This document shows positions 8,567 to 18,223 of a DNA stretch of 64,000 bases, piece by piece (positions within the stretch are counted from its first letter, which is position 1; the number at the start of each line of letters is the position of its first letter). Made by a program: the position numbers and the translations under genes. The notes under the pieces are model-generated. The model was given only the letters and a program-made list of their open reading frames with translations, was not told where the DNA came from and made no database searches. Origin of the DNA: Chloroflexota bacterium (GTDB lineage Bacteria; Chloroflexota; Dormibacteria; Dormibacterales; Dormibacteraceae); assembly GCA_005880915.1 (NCBI GenBank), contig VBIW01000034.1:248001-312000 (forward strand). Reading direction: 5' to 3'.

Positions 8567-9070
8567 TTGGCGCTCGCCGTCTTCGTCGTCGCGGCGGCGA
8601 TGGCCGTCCTGGGCGGCATTGGCGTCGTCGCTTTCCACCAGCCGATCCGCTCGGTCCTCAGCCTGGTTGTGGTGATGCTGGCGCTCTCGATCCTCTACCT
8701 GCTGCTGAGCGCGCAGTTCGTCTTCGCGGTGCAGATCATCGTGTACGCCGGCGCGGTGATGGTGCTGTTCCTCTTCGTCATCGCGCTCCTCGGGCCGGCG
8801 CGGGAGCTCGGCCGCGGACGGCTCCGCTTCCAGGGTTGGCTTTCCGCGCTGTTCGTGCTCGTCCTTCTCGGCCTGATGTGGGCGATGCTGCAGGGAGTCC
8901 AGTACCGGCAGCCGGACAAAGCGGACATGTCCTTCTTCGGCACCGTCCAGTCGATCGCCGTCGGCCTGTTCACCACCTATCTCTATCCATTTGAGCTCAC
9001 CTCGATCCTGCTGCTCGTCGCCGCGATTGGCGCCATCTACCTCAGCCGGAAGCAGATCGACGACTTGTGA
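8567..9070 (+). CDS. nuoJ: NADH-quinone oxidoreductase subunit J
   Basis: Membrane subunit beside NuoA, K and H. The 167 residues have five hydrophobic segments. The third contains [20 protein letters not shown], the region that in complex I structures undergoes the alpha-to-pi helix change. The start is TTG 8567, placed immediately after the nuoI stop with no intervening base. Confidence 0.95.
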   Translation: MALAVFVVAAAMAVLGGIGVVAFHQPIRSVLSLVVVMLALSILYLLLSAQFVFAVQIIVYAGAVMVLFLFVIALLGPARELGRGRLRFQGWLSALFVLVLLGLMWAMLQGVQYRQPDKADMSFFGTVQSIAVGLFTTYLYPFELTSILLLVAAIGAIYLSRKQIDDL

Positions 9071-9396
9071 GCGCCATGAACATCGGCGGATCGCAGCTCG
9101 ACGCGTCGTGGTTCCTGCTGCTCAGCGCAGTCCTCTTCGTGCTCGGCGCGGTGGGGGTCCTGGTGCGCCGCAACCCCCTTGTCATCCTGATCTCGATCGA
9201 GCTGATGCTCAACGCCGCCAACCTGACCCTGGTCACCTTTGCGCGCCAGCTGCAGAACCTCGACGGGCAGCTGTTCGCGCTGATGTCCATGACAGTGGCC
9301 GCGGCTGAGGCGGTGGTCGGGCTGGCGATCCTGGTCGACATCTTTCACACCCGCGACGTCGAAGACGTCGACGACCTGAGCGAGCTTAAAGGATGA
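9067..9396 (+). CDS. nuoK: NADH-quinone oxidoreductase subunit K
   Basis: Small three-helix membrane subunit (109 residues) carrying conserved membrane glutamates of the proton path, seen in [12 protein letters not shown] and in [11 protein letters not shown]. The start is GTG 9067 (GTGA overlap with nuoJ); ATG 9076 is an alternative and would remove three residues. Confidence 0.95.
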   Translation: MSAMNIGGSQLDASWFLLLSAVLFVLGAVGVLVRRNPLVILISIELMLNAANLTLVTFARQLQNLDGQLFALMSMTVAAAEAVVGLAILVDIFHTRDVEDVDDLSELKG

Positions 9397-11294
9397 GCAA
9401 CCAGACGCTCGCGCTGCTGATCCTCCTCTTCCCAGTCGCGGGCGCGCTGCTGCTCGCGGGCCGCGGCTGGCGCTTGGCGCGCGCGTTCACCGTGATCGTC
9501 GGACCGGGCGTCGTCTGGGCCTCTTTCATCTGCACGCTGGCGCTGTTCTTCGGCAAGGCCTCGGGCGACTTCACGTACTGGACCTGGATCAAGAGCGGGA
9601 CCTTCGAAGTCCCGTTCAACCTGCTGGTCGACAACCTGTCGATCTTCATGTGCCTGGTGATCACAGGGGTCGGCGGGCTGATCGTCACCTACTCCGTCGG
9701 CTACATGGAGCACGAGGACGGGCCGAGCTACGCCCGCTTTTTCACCTACATGGACATCTTCATCTTCTCGATGCTGATGCTCGTGCTGGCCGGGAACTTC
9801 GTGTTCCTGATCGTGGGCTGGGCGCTCGTCGGCCTCAGCTCCTACCTGCTGATCGGCTTCTGGTACCAGCGCCACTCCGCCGTGGTCGCCGCACGCAAGG
9901 CCTTCGTGATGAACGTGATCGGCGACGTCGGGATGATCCTCGGCACGTTCGTCCTGTTCTTGATCACTTACCGCACCACCTACAGCCAGGTGTTTGCGAA
10001 TCTGCCGACCCAGGCGTGTTATCCGGGGCGCCCCTGCTTCGGTCCGTTCTACATCGAGCTGGCCGCGTTCCTGCTCCTTGTCGGCGCGGTCGCGAAGTCG
10101 GCCCAGCTGCCGCTCCATACATGGTTGCCCGACGCCATGGAAGGCCCGACGCCGGTCAGCGCGCTCATCCACGCCGCGACCATGGTCACCGCCGGCGTCT
10201 ACCTCGTTGCTCGGATGCATCCGATCTATGACGTTGCCGTTTACGCGCATGGTGCCGTGGCGATCGTCGGCGCGGTCACCGCGCTGTTCGCCGCGACGAT
10301 CGCCATCGTCCAGGTCGACATCAAGCGCGTGCTCGCCTACTCGACGATGAGTCAGATCGGCTACATGTTCCTGGCGGTCGGTATAGGCGCCTACTCGGCG
10401 GGGATGTTTCACCTCCTCTCACATGCCTTCTTCAAAGCCCTCCTGTTCATGGCCGCCGGCAACGTCATCCACGCAATGCACGACGAGCAGGACATGCGCA
10501 AGTACGGCGGTCTTTGGGGCCAGATGCGCCCCACGTCGGTGACGTTTCTCATCGGCTCGCTGTCGCTTGTGGGCGTGATTCCGCTGGTCGGCTTCTTCTC
10601 GAAGGAGCAGATCCTCGGCCTTGCCCTGTCCAAGCCCGGTGACTCGCTTTCACTGGCGGTGTGGGTCATTGGCGCCGCCACCGCGCTGCTGACCGGTTTC
10701 TATACCGGCCGCATGTGGTGGCTCGCCTTCTGGGGCAAGCCCTCGCCGCAGCGGCCTGTCGAGCATCCGCACGAAGCGCCGCCGGTGATGCTCATCCCGG
10801 TCGCGATTCTCGCGGTGCTTGCTGTCGTCGGCGGCTTCATCCAGACCCGGGCGCTCGGCATCGGCCCCTCGGCCGTGTCCGACTTTCTCTCCTCGGCCGT
10901 CGGTCCGCAGAAATGGGAGGAGAGCGCCGCCGTGGTCGGGATCGGGCTGCTCACGATGGTCCTGGCGGCCGGGCTGTTTGCCGCCGCCATGCGCATTCGT
11001 CCCTGGAGCGCGCGAGTTCCGTGGGCGCAGCGCCTGCTGGAGCGCAAGTACTACTTCGACGAGATCTACGACGCCGCCTTCGTCCGACCGATGGACAGGG
11101 TCGCCGGCTTTGCGCAGCGCGACATCGAAAAGCCGATCATCGACGGCGCCGTGATCGACACCGGCGCGGTGGCGCGAGCCGGCGCGGGCAGCCTGAGCCT
11201 CACGCAGAGCGGCTACTTCCGCAACTATGTCCTGGTCTTCGTGGGAGGCGCCCTGGTCGCGGCGGTGATCCTCCTCGTGAGGGCGAGCGCATGA
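9393..11294 (+). CDS. nuoL: NADH-quinone oxidoreductase subunit L
   Basis: Distal antiporter-like proton pump, 633 residues, with about sixteen hydrophobic helices. Conserved blocks include [22 protein letters not shown] and the helix [12 protein letters not shown]. The long amphipathic helix plus final transmembrane segment (residues ~555-630) are specific to NuoL. ATG 9393 overlaps nuoK as ATGA. Confidence 0.97.
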   Translation: MSNQTLALLILLFPVAGALLLAGRGWRLARAFTVIVGPGVVWASFICTLALFFGKASGDFTYWTWIKSGTFEVPFNLLVDNLSIFMCLVITGVGGLIVTYSVGYMEHEDGPSYARFFTYMDIFIFSMLMLVLAGNFVFLIVGWALVGLSSYLLIGFWYQRHSAVVAARKAFVMNVIGDVGMILGTFVLFLITYRTTYSQVFANLPTQACYPGRPCFGPFYIELAAFLLLVGAVAKSAQLPLHTWLPDAMEGPTPVSALIHAATMVTAGVYLVARMHPIYDVAVYAHGAVAIVGAVTALFAATIAIVQVDIKRVLAYSTMSQIGYMFLAVGIGAYSAGMFHLLSHAFFKALLFMAAGNVIHAMHDEQDMRKYGGLWGQMRPTSVTFLIGSLSLVGVIPLVGFFSKEQILGLALSKPGDSLSLAVWVIGAATALLTGFYTGRMWWLAFWGKPSPQRPVEHPHEAPPVMLIPVAILAVLAVVGGFIQTRALGIGPSAVSDFLSSAVGPQKWEESAAVVGIGLLTMVLAAGLFAAAMRIRPWSARVPWAQRLLERKYYFDEIYDAAFVRPMDRVAGFAQRDIEKPIIDGAVIDTGAVARAGAGSLSLTQSGYFRNYVLVFVGGALVAAVILLVRASA

Positions 11295-12730
11295 CGCTCA
11301 CCGCGCTCTGGCTCTTACCGCTGATCGGCGGAGCCCTGGTCGCCTTCCTCCCGCCGGGGCTCGCCAAGTGGATGGGCGCCCTGGTCGCCGCGGTCACGCT
11401 GTTGATCGCCGGGTTCGTGGCGTTCAACTTCGCGCCGGGCTACCACGGCTTTCAGTTCACCGAGAAGCTCGAATGGATCCCACAGCTCAGCATCTTCTAC
11501 CGCCTCGGGGTCGACGGCATCAGCCTGTGGCTCCTGGTCCTGAACGCCTTCCTGACCCTGATCGCCATCTTCGCCACGCCCGTGACCAAACGGACCGGCG
11601 GATTCGTCGGCCTGATGCTCGCCATGTCCGCCGGGCTGGCAGGCGTGTTCATGGCCACGGACCTCGTCCTCTTCTATGTGTTCTGGGAGGCGATGCTCAT
11701 CCCAGCGTATTTCCTTCTCTGGCTGTACGGCGAGGGCTCAAGGCCTGGGTACGCCGCGTTGAAGTTCGTCCTCTACACGCTGGCGGGTTCGCTGCTGATG
11801 CTCGTCGGCGTGATCGGCGAGTACATCGTCACCGGCCGGCAGACATTCGACCTGGCGAAGCTGGTCACGCTGGCGCCGTCACCGTCGGTCCAGTTCGCGC
11901 TGTTCTTCGTCTTCGCCCTCGCGTTCGCGATCAAGACGCCGCTGTTCCCCTTCCACAGCTGGCTGCCCGACGCGTACAACGCGGCGCCGGTGCCGATGCT
12001 GATCACCTTCGCCGGCGTGATGGGCAAGGCCGGCGCCTACGGCTTCCTGCGCATCGCCGTGCCGCTGTTTCCGCAGCCGGTCGACTGGTGGGACTGGCGG
12101 TGGGTGATCCCGGTGCTGGCGGTCGCCGCGATCATCTGGGGCGCGCTGATGGCGCTGGTCCAGAACGACATGAAGATGCTCGTCTCCTATTCGAGCATCA
12201 GCCACATGGGCTTCATCGTGCTCGGCATCTTCGCGTTCAACATCCAGGGCCAGCAGGGCGCGGTCATCCAGATGGTCAACCACGGAATCATCATCGCCGC
12301 GCTGTTCCTGATCGTCGGCTGGATCGCCGACCGCGCCGGGACTCGTGACCGCTCCGCGATGGCGGGCCTGGCGCTGCGCATGCCTGTGATGGCAGGGGTA
12401 TTTGGCGTGGTCACTTTCGCGGCGCTGGGGCTGCCGGGCCTGAACAGCTTCGTCGGCGAGTTCATGACCCTGCTCGGCGCGTGGGAGCGCGCTCCCCTCC
12501 TCGCCGTCTTCGGCGCCATCGGCCTCGTCCTGACGCCGGTGTACATGCTGCGGCTGTTCCAGGGCGCCATGCAGGGTGCACCGGCCGGACCAGTGCCGCG
12601 ATCGGACATCTACGCGGGCCAGCTCACAGTGCTGGCTCCGCTGATCGCGCTCATGTTCGCCATCGGCCTGGACCCTGGCGTGCTGACCAACCTGATGACG
12701 TCGCTCGGCCAGACGGGACTCTACAAATGA
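11291..12730 (+). CDS. nuoM: NADH-quinone oxidoreductase subunit M
   Basis: Antiporter-like proton pump of the membrane arm, 479 residues and about fourteen helices. It shows FYVFWEAMLIPAYFLLWLYG with the essential membrane glutamate, FPFHSWLPDAYNAAPVPM, and SYSSISHMGF. ATG 11291 overlaps the nuoL stop as ATGA. Confidence 0.97.
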   Translation: MTLTALWLLPLIGGALVAFLPPGLAKWMGALVAAVTLLIAGFVAFNFAPGYHGFQFTEKLEWIPQLSIFYRLGVDGISLWLLVLNAFLTLIAIFATPVTKRTGGFVGLMLAMSAGLAGVFMATDLVLFYVFWEAMLIPAYFLLWLYGEGSRPGYAALKFVLYTLAGSLLMLVGVIGEYIVTGRQTFDLAKLVTLAPSPSVQFALFFVFALAFAIKTPLFPFHSWLPDAYNAAPVPMLITFAGVMGKAGAYGFLRIAVPLFPQPVDWWDWRWVIPVLAVAAIIWGALMALVQNDMKMLVSYSSISHMGFIVLGIFAFNIQGQQGAVIQMVNHGIIIAALFLIVGWIADRAGTRDRSAMAGLALRMPVMAGVFGVVTFAALGLPGLNSFVGEFMTLLGAWERAPLLAVFGAIGLVLTPVYMLRLFQGAMQGAPAGPVPRSDIYAGQLTVLAPLIALMFAIGLDPGVLTNLMTSLGQTGLYK

Positions 12731-14214
12731 TTCCGCCAGGAACAGACCTCAGCTACTCGTGGACGCAGGCGCTGAATGACCTGGGCCAGATCTCGCCGAT
12801 CGTCGCGGTCACGGGCTTCTTCCTGCTCGCGATCGTGACCGACCTGGTCCTGCCTCGGAGCCGGCGCGGCGGCGCCGTCGCGATGGTCGCGGTGGTCGGT
12901 TTCGCGTATTCGCTCGGCACGGTCCTTTACCGATGGGTCTACGCGACCGGCGGCTACGCCTATCACCGGTTTGCGACAGGCGACAACTTCGCGCTCTTCT
13001 TCGAGCTGCTGTTCGCGAGCCTCGGTATTCTCACCGTGGCGCTCTCGCACTCGTACCTCAAGCGGCGGGGATTGCTCGAGTCGGAGTTCCACATCCTGGT
13101 CATGGCCGCGGTGATCGGCATGATGGTCCTCGGGTCAGCGACATCGCTCGTCACAGTGTTCCTCGGACTCGAGCTGCTCTCGATCTCGCTTTACATAATG
13201 TGCGGCTTCGCGCGCGCCGATTTCCGGTCCCAGGAGGCGGCCGCGAAGTACTTGCTGGTCGGCGGATTCGCGAGCGCCTTCGTCCTGTACGGCATGGCCC
13301 TCATCTATGGAGGCGCGGGGACGACGGTGATCCCCGACATCGCGCAGCGCCTCGGATCTTCGAGTTCCGCCAACCCGCTGATCCTGCTCGGCATCCTGCT
13401 GATGGGAGTCGGCTTTGCGTTCAAGGTTTCCGCGGCGCCATTCCACATGTGGACGCCCGACGTGTACCAGGGCGCGCCGATCCCGGTCACCGCGTTCATG
13501 TCGGTCGGCACCAAGGCGGCCGCATTCGCGATGATCGTGCGGGTTTTCGCGGGCGGCCTTCCCCACCTCGCGCCGGAGTGGCAGACGCTGCTCGCATTCG
13601 TCGCGGCCACCAGCATGGTGGTGGGCAACCTGATGGCGATCACGCAGTCGAGCCTCAAGCGGCTGCTCGCCTACTCAGGCGTCGCGCAGGCCGGCTACGT
13701 GCTGATCGGCGTCATCGCGGGCGGCTCGGACGGCCTGCGGGCGGTCCTCTACTACCTGTTCGTCTACATGTTCATGAACTTCGGCGCGTTCGCGGTGCTG
13801 ACCCTGCTGTCGGGGCGCGACGGCGACGCCGATTCGTTCGCCGACCTGGAGGGGCTGGGACGTCGCAACCCGGTGCTGGCGGTCGCGATGACGATCTTCA
13901 TGCTCTCGCTCGCCGGTTTTCCGCCCTCGGTCGGATTCTTCGGGAAGCTGTTTCTCTTCACCGCGGGGGTGGGCGCCGGATACACGTGGCTTGTCGTGGT
14001 CGCGGTGTTGATGAGCGTCGTTTCGGTCTTCTACTACGTCAAGGTGCTGATCCCGGTGTGGTCGCCGTCGCCACGCGTCGAGCGGGTGCCGGCATCGCTC
14101 AGCAGCGCCGCCACGATCGTGTTGAGCGGCGCGGCGTCGATCCTGCTGGGGCTGTATCCGACGACGCTGCTCATCGCGGGCCAGCTGGGCGCGGGGCCGA
14201 TCAACCCGCCCTAG
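12727..14214 (+). CDS. nuoN: NADH-quinone oxidoreductase subunit N
   Basis: Third antiporter-like subunit and last gene of the operon, 495 residues. Conserved features are LGLELLSISLYIMCG, FKVSAAPFHMWTPDVYQGAP and LLAYSGVAQAGY. ATG 12727 overlaps nuoM as ATGA. Following genes are on the other strand, and a copy of the palindromic repeat lies just downstream. Confidence 0.97.
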   Translation: MIPPGTDLSYSWTQALNDLGQISPIVAVTGFFLLAIVTDLVLPRSRRGGAVAMVAVVGFAYSLGTVLYRWVYATGGYAYHRFATGDNFALFFELLFASLGILTVALSHSYLKRRGLLESEFHILVMAAVIGMMVLGSATSLVTVFLGLELLSISLYIMCGFARADFRSQEAAAKYLLVGGFASAFVLYGMALIYGGAGTTVIPDIAQRLGSSSSANPLILLGILLMGVGFAFKVSAAPFHMWTPDVYQGAPIPVTAFMSVGTKAAAFAMIVRVFAGGLPHLAPEWQTLLAFVAATSMVVGNLMAITQSSLKRLLAYSGVAQAGYVLIGVIAGGSDGLRAVLYYLFVYMFMNFGAFAVLTLLSGRDGDADSFADLEGLGRRNPVLAVAMTIFMLSLAGFPPSVGFFGKLFLFTAGVGAGYTWLVVVAVLMSVVSVFYYVKVLIPVWSPSPRVERVPASLSSAATIVLSGAASILLGLYPTTLLIAGQLGAGPINPP

Positions 14215-14243
14215 CCTGATTCCCGCCCGCACCAGTTCGGACG

Positions 14244-14301
14244 AGCCCCTCCGGCGGCCTCTGGCCGCCACCTCCCCATAAATGGGGAGGAGCCACCTCC
14301 C
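14244..14301. repeat. palindromic repeat copy after nuoN
   Basis: Contains GGCGGCCTCTGGCCGCC (inverted repeat) followed by CCTCCCCATAAATGGGGAGG, a strong hairpin between convergent nuoN and the YdeI-like gene. It belongs to the same family as the copies in nuoE and nuoI, but in the CATAAATG loop version also seen at 40450-40468. The hairpin could help end transcription from either side, though no T-tract follows it. Confidence 0.75.
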
Positions 14302-14748
14302 TCAGCTTCGGAGTTTCGTCAGCGCGGCCGCCAGGCGGCGTTCTCGCGTCTCGGGTTTTTTCGCTTCCTCCAGGCTGCGTGCGATCTCCTTCTTGTCGGT
14401 GAATGAGAGCTTCGCCCACGCCGCTCCTGCCCGTTTGTCGCGCGCGAGCGCTTTGGCCAGGTCGGCCGGCGGCTCGACCGTGCGAGGCGCGGTGTCGATC
14501 TCGAGCTCGACGTTGATCGCATCACCGTGCTTCAGGCCCTCGGCCTGCTGGATCGCCTTCAGCACGCCAAGCACGTAGCTTCTGTCGCCGGCCGGCATCA
14601 GCGATCCCCGGTAGGCGTGGCCCGCGAGCACCGCCTGGATCTTGGGCCGGCCCTTCAAGCCCAGTGAATGAATGACCTCGCTCGGAACCTCGATGTAGGT
14701 ACCCGGGCCGGTCGGGTCAGCCTTCAGGACCGCCTTGAACTTGACCAT
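14302..14748 (-). CDS. YdeI/OmdA-like protein with DUF1905 domain
   Basis: A 148-residue protein. The N-terminal ~90 residues fit DUF1905 (start VKFKAVLKADPTGPGTYIEVP, then LKGRPKIQAVLAGHAYRGSL). The C-terminal ~55 residues fit the YdeI/OmpD-associated domain, with KALARDKRAGAAWAKLSFTD and the EIARSLEEAKKPETRERR helix. Members are widespread small soluble proteins, sometimes tied to bacteriocin protection; the biochemical role is unknown. Start ATG 14748. Confidence 0.85.
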   Translation of the reverse strand: MVKFKAVLKADPTGPGTYIEVPSEVIHSLGLKGRPKIQAVLAGHAYRGSLMPAGDRSYVLGVLKAIQQAEGLKHGDAINVELEIDTAPRTVEPPADLAKALARDKRAGAAWAKLSFTDKKEIARSLEEAKKPETRERRLAAALTKLRS

Positions 14749-14757
14749 CGACCCGGA

Positions 14758-16149
14758 TTATGTGGGGATCGGCGAGCCCTTGGGAAACGGGCGCGGATAC
14801 GGAGCCGGTCGGAATGTGGTGAAGGAAGGGTCGAATGTCCTGCCGAAAATCTGGTTGGCGCTTGCGCCGAGGGAGCTCGCGGCGGCATTCAGCGCGTCAG
14901 GCCGGAGCGAGGCGCCGTCCCACGTGCCCGTGTCCAGCCGCTTCACCAGCACCTGGAACGCGGCTACCGTCTCGGCAGCAGTGAACGCGCAGTGGCCGGC
15001 GCGGTGGACGAAAACCTGGCGCAGCATGTCCTGCCTCTTCGCGCCATCGACGACCTGCGCGTAAGCGGACTCGTTGGGCGGGATGACCAGTCCGTCGCCG
15101 GTCCCATGCATGGAGAGCATCGGAACCGCAAGGTTTCCGTCGAAGCTGATGTAGCGATCGAGGTAAGCAGCCGCCGCCGGATCGGCCTTGATCGTCGCGC
15201 CGGCGTCCAGGGCGCGGATGTCGGCGTTGACGTCGAGACTGGCCTGAGTGTAGAGCGCAGCCACCTCGTCCCGGCCTGGTGAGGCGAGCAGCTGGCGGCC
15301 ATAGTCGACGCCCGAGTTCCACGACGGGTTGCCGCCCGCGCGCTGCTCAATGTCGGTGCGGTACTGAAAGGCGAAAGGAAAGTCGACCCGCGATTCCCAC
15401 ATGGCCTGAGCCTGCGCTTGACCGCCGAAGTCCGTGGCCGCGGGCTCGGGCTGGGTCGGATCGAACCAACCAGGCAGGTCGATCAACGCGCCGACCATGG
15501 CGAGCCTCGCTCGGCCCTGGGGCGTCGCAACCGCGGCGTTGAAGATCTGCTCTGCGAGCTGCAGGTTGGCGGCGCCATCGGTGATGTGTACCAGCTGCAG
15601 CGCTGAGCTCGGAGCGAGCAGCGTCTTGAACGCGTACGCGGCGTCGAGCTCGGTGTTCCACGTCGCGATGCCGCCGGCGAGCACGCCGCACAGGGGCATC
15701 GCCGCCGCGAAGCGGTCGGGGTAGAGCTGGACGAGGCCGGCCGTGATGATTCCTCCGAGCGACACGCCCCACGCGATCACGCGCTTCGGTTTCCCGACGC
15801 GCTTGGTGAAGTAGTCGAGTAGCGCGATCTGGTCCTTGAACGCATCCTCGAGGGCCCAGCCGCTGGAGCTGTACGCCGACCCGGCTGCCGCGTAGCTGTT
15901 GTTGTGCAGCCAGTCGCTCGCCTCAGCGCTCGGTGCCGCCTGCGCCTGGCCCACGCTGCCTGGCGCGACATAGCCGTGGCTGTACAGAAACAGGGTGCCG
16001 TTCCAGTGGGCGGGCACGTCGATTCGATAGGCCGCCGCGCCGATGGTGCCGGTGAACGTATGTGGGTCGGACTCCTGGTTGGTCACCGTGTTCTGCGAGC
16101 ACGCGATCGCCATGACGAGCGCCAGCAGAAAAGCTGTTCGCGCGCTCAG
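14758..16149 (-). CDS. alpha/beta-hydrolase, predicted lipoprotein; likely CTG start
   Basis: Alpha/beta-hydrolase fold enzyme of about 463 residues. The nucleophile elbow is GVSLGG, the acid is probably in HGTGDGLVIPP and the base is the His in HRAGHCAF. The substrate is unknown. The first ATG in frame (16113) would give the N-terminus MAIACSQN, too short for export. The frame continues 12 codons upstream as LSARTAFLLALV, which with MAIAC forms a classical lipoprotein signal with a cysteine at the lipobox. The only NTG there is CTG 16149, which overlaps the stop of the upstream SDR gene as CTGA. I therefore place the start at 16149; this choice is inference. Confidence 0.75.
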   Translation of the reverse strand: MSARTAFLLALVMAIACSQNTVTNQESDPHTFTGTIGAAAYRIDVPAHWNGTLFLYSHGYVAPGSVGQAQAAPSAEASDWLHNNSYAAAGSAYSSSGWALEDAFKDQIALLDYFTKRVGKPKRVIAWGVSLGGIITAGLVQLYPDRFAAAMPLCGVLAGGIATWNTELDAAYAFKTLLAPSSALQLVHITDGAANLQLAEQIFNAAVATPQGRARLAMVGALIDLPGWFDPTQPEPAATDFGGQAQAQAMWESRVDFPFAFQYRTDIEQRAGGNPSWNSGVDYGRQLLASPGRDEVAALYTQASLDVNADIRALDAGATIKADPAAAAYLDRYISFDGNLAVPMLSMHGTGDGLVIPPNESAYAQVVDGAKRQDMLRQVFVHRAGHCAFTAAETVAAFQVLVKRLDTGTWDGASLRPDALNAAASSLGASANQIFGRTFDPSFTTFRPAPYPRPFPKGSPIPT

Positions 16150-16901
16150 ATGTTGGACCGGCCCTGGGCTCCGTCGACCGCTATGGAGGCGCCGTTGAGA
16201 AGGCTCGCCTGCTTCGAGCAGACAAACGCGACCACGGCTGCGACCTCATCGACGGTGCCGAAGCGTCCCAGGGGCATCTCGTGGCGGACGAATTCCGCGA
16301 TGCCCTCTGGGTCTGCCTGCTGGCGCCGGTGCCAGCCGCCGCCTTCCCACAAGATCGATCCGGGCGCGACGCCGTTGACGGTGACACCGCTGGCCGCGAC
16401 CTCGCGCGCGAGAGACTTGACCAGGCTTTGCTCCGCCGCTTTGGCTGCGTTGTACGCGGGGGCGCCGCCAGACTCCCGGCCGTAGACCGAGGTGATGATC
16501 ACCACGCGGCCCCAGCGTCGCTCGAGCATCCCGGGCAGGACGAGCTGCGTCATGCGCGTGCTGACCACGACGTTGCCTTCGAACGCGGCCTGGAGCTCCT
16601 TCGGTCCCGTGTCCTTCCATGAAGCGCCCGCGCGCGCTCCGAAGTTGTTGACCAGGATGTCGATCGGCCCGAGCGCCTCCTCTGTCGCGGCCACGGCGCG
16701 CTTGCACCCTCCCTCGGTCAGCACGTCCGCGGCGATTCCGATGCCGCCGATGGACTCGGCCACACGCTTGACGTCGGCCTCGGTCCGGGCCACGACCGAG
16801 ACGCGAGCGCCTTCGCGCGCCAGGCCCTGCGCGATGCCGAGGCCGATGCCTCTGGTCGCCGCCGTGACCAGCGCTACCTTGCCCTCGATGCCGAAGTCCA
16901 T
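16146..16901 (-). CDS. short-chain dehydrogenase/reductase (SDR)
   Basis: Classical SDR of 251 residues with the NAD(P) site TAATRGIGLGIA near residue 14, NNFGA in the position of the NNAG motif, a serine in ITSVYG and the catalytic YNAAK. The substrate cannot be told from sequence. Start ATG 16901. It lies upstream of the lipoprotein hydrolase in a likely two-gene operon. Only 20 bp separate it from the divergent Nudix gene. Confidence 0.88.
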   Translation of the reverse strand: MDFGIEGKVALVTAATRGIGLGIAQGLAREGARVSVVARTEADVKRVAESIGGIGIAADVLTEGGCKRAVAATEEALGPIDILVNNFGARAGASWKDTGPKELQAAFEGNVVVSTRMTQLVLPGMLERRWGRVVIITSVYGRESGGAPAYNAAKAAEQSLVKSLAREVAASGVTVNGVAPGSILWEGGGWHRRQQADPEGIAEFVRHEMPLGRFGTVDEVAAVVAFVCSKQASLLNGASIAVDGAQGRSNI

Positions 16902-16921
16902 GCTTCGCGCATCCTAATGAG

Positions 16922-17602
16922 GTGATGCCGCCCGCCGCGATCAACGAAGGCCCGCCCGTCGCCCCGCGTCCGTCGGCCACGGTGCTGCTGGTTCGGGGTG
17001 ATGATCCGTGGGAACTGCTGATGGTGCACCGGCCTGGCGGGGCGGATTTTGCGCCCGGGGCATATGTGTTTCCCGGTGGGACAGTGCATTCGGACGATCT
17101 GATGTTTGAGGACGAGCTGCGTGCTGCCGCGGTGCGTGAGCTGTTCGAGGAGGCGGGCATCCTGCTCGCCCAGGGTGCTCGCGACCCGGAGTGCGCGAAA
17201 GTCCGAGAGCTGGTCGAGGGCGGTGCGCCGTTTGGGCGGGCGCTGGGGGAGCTGGGTCTGAAGCCGGACTTCGAGGGGCTGGCGATGTTCGCGCGCTGGG
17301 TCACGCCCGCGCAGCTACGCCGGCGGTTCGATGCTCGGTTCTATCTCGCCCGCATGCCGAAGGGTCAAACGGTCCGGCCTCAGCCAGGGGAGGTCACGGA
17401 CTGGCTGTGGATCGCGCCTTCGAGAGCGCTGTCGAGCCCGAAGATCACCCTTGTTTACGCGACGCGTGTCGTGCTCGAGTCAGTGGCGGACGCGCCCGAC
17501 GCTGCGACGCTTTTCGCTCGCGCGGCTGAGTTGAAAGACATCCCGATCGTCGAGCCCCGCATCGTCCAGACCGCGAGCGGCTGGGAGATAGTGCGCGACT
17601 AG
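16922..17602 (+). CDS. Nudix hydrolase
   Basis: Nudix-fold pyrophosphohydrolase, 226 residues. The Nudix box begins at GAYVFPGG, is interrupted by an insert (TVHSDDLMFEDELR), and ends with AAVRELFEEAGIL, with the REx2EE residues that bind the metal present. The long insert and C-terminal domain resemble the NUDT7/NUDT19-like group that cleaves CoA derivatives; this is a suggestion only. Start GTG 16922 or ATG 16925. The start lies 20 bp from the divergent SDR start, leaving almost no leader. Confidence 0.85.
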   Translation: MMPPAAINEGPPVAPRPSATVLLVRGDDPWELLMVHRPGGADFAPGAYVFPGGTVHSDDLMFEDELRAAAVRELFEEAGILLAQGARDPECAKVRELVEGGAPFGRALGELGLKPDFEGLAMFARWVTPAQLRRRFDARFYLARMPKGQTVRPQPGEVTDWLWIAPSRALSSPKITLVYATRVVLESVADAPDAATLFARAAELKDIPIVEPRIVQTASGWEIVRD

Positions 17603-17604
17603 AG

Positions 17605-17680
17605 ATTCCGCCTCGGTGGATCCAACGGTGTGTTTGCCGGCCACAAATTGCGCCTCGCTGGATACAACGGCGCGTCTGGC
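17605..17680. repeat. tandem pair of a 42-bp intergenic repeat
   Basis: Two imperfect copies begin at 17605 (ATTCCGCCTCGGTGGATCC) and 17647 (ATTGCGCCTCGCTGGATAC). They fill the 100-bp gap between the convergent Nudix and dCMP deaminase genes. The same words (GCGCCTCG, TGGATACAACG) form the inverted repeat in front of nuoA at 423-500. Confidence 0.65.
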
Positions 17681-17702
17681 GCGCTCGTGGCGCCGGGGTT
17701 GG

Positions 17703-18176
17703 CTAGCGCCACTGGTCGCGCCACTGGTTGTAGTGGATCACTTCCACTCCTCCCTGGCGCAGGGTGTCGAGGCCTGCCGGGTCGCGGTACGCCTCCCTGT
17801 AATAGACGCGCGCGACGTTGGCGTTGATCGCCATCTTGGCGCACATCACGCAGGGTGATGCGCTGACGAACATCACCTTGCCCGGCAGCTGCGCGCCGGC
17901 CTTGATCAACGCGTTCTGCTCCGAATGGAGGCAGCCGCAGGCCCCGGGCGTGACGGCGTCGCAGCGGTTCGGCAGCCCGCGGGCGTTGCCGTTGTAGCCG
18001 ATCCCGAGCACCTGGGTCAGGTCCGCGGTCGTGATCACGGTGCCAACTTGCAGGCGGGCGCAGGTAGAGCGCTTGGCGAGCTCTTCCGCCATGCGCATGT
18101 AGACCTCTTCGAGAGGGATCCGGTCGGGCGCCTGCCCGGGTTCCGGAAGGGGATGAATCTCGGCCATCGGGCTCAT
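17703..18176 (-). CDS. deoxycytidylate (dCMP) deaminase family protein
   Basis: Zinc-dependent deaminase, 157 residues, that would convert dCMP to dUMP for thymidylate synthesis. The zinc site is HSEQNAL (His and catalytic Glu) with SPCVMCAK (two Cys). RSTCARLQVGTVI and GYNGNARGLPN match the ComEB/dCMP deaminase family. Start ATG 18176. A TATAAA -10-like hexamer lies at 18195-18190 on this strand, giving at most a very short leader and overlapping the rmuC promoter region. Its role fits the nearby nrdJ gene in DNA precursor supply. Confidence 0.9.
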   Translation of the reverse strand: MSPMAEIHPLPEPGQAPDRIPLEEVYMRMAEELAKRSTCARLQVGTVITTADLTQVLGIGYNGNARGLPNRCDAVTPGACGCLHSEQNALIKAGAQLPGKVMFVSASPCVMCAKMAINANVARVYYREAYRDPAGLDTLRQGGVEVIHYNQWRDQWR

Positions 18177-18186
18177 GTTAACGGGC

Positions 18187-18216
18187 TTGTTTATACCCTT
18201 TGTTCGGGGCTACAAT
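18187..18216 (+). promoter_or_regulatory. sigma70-type promoter of rmuC, predicted leaderless
   Basis: TTGTTT (18187-18192), an 18-bp spacer and TACAAT (18211-18216; 5 of 6 to TATAAT). The -10 element overlaps the ATG at 18215, so transcription from it would begin near 18223, right at the next in-frame ATG (18224). That favours a leaderless message starting at 18224. Confidence 0.55.
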
Positions 18217-18223
18217 GCGCAAG

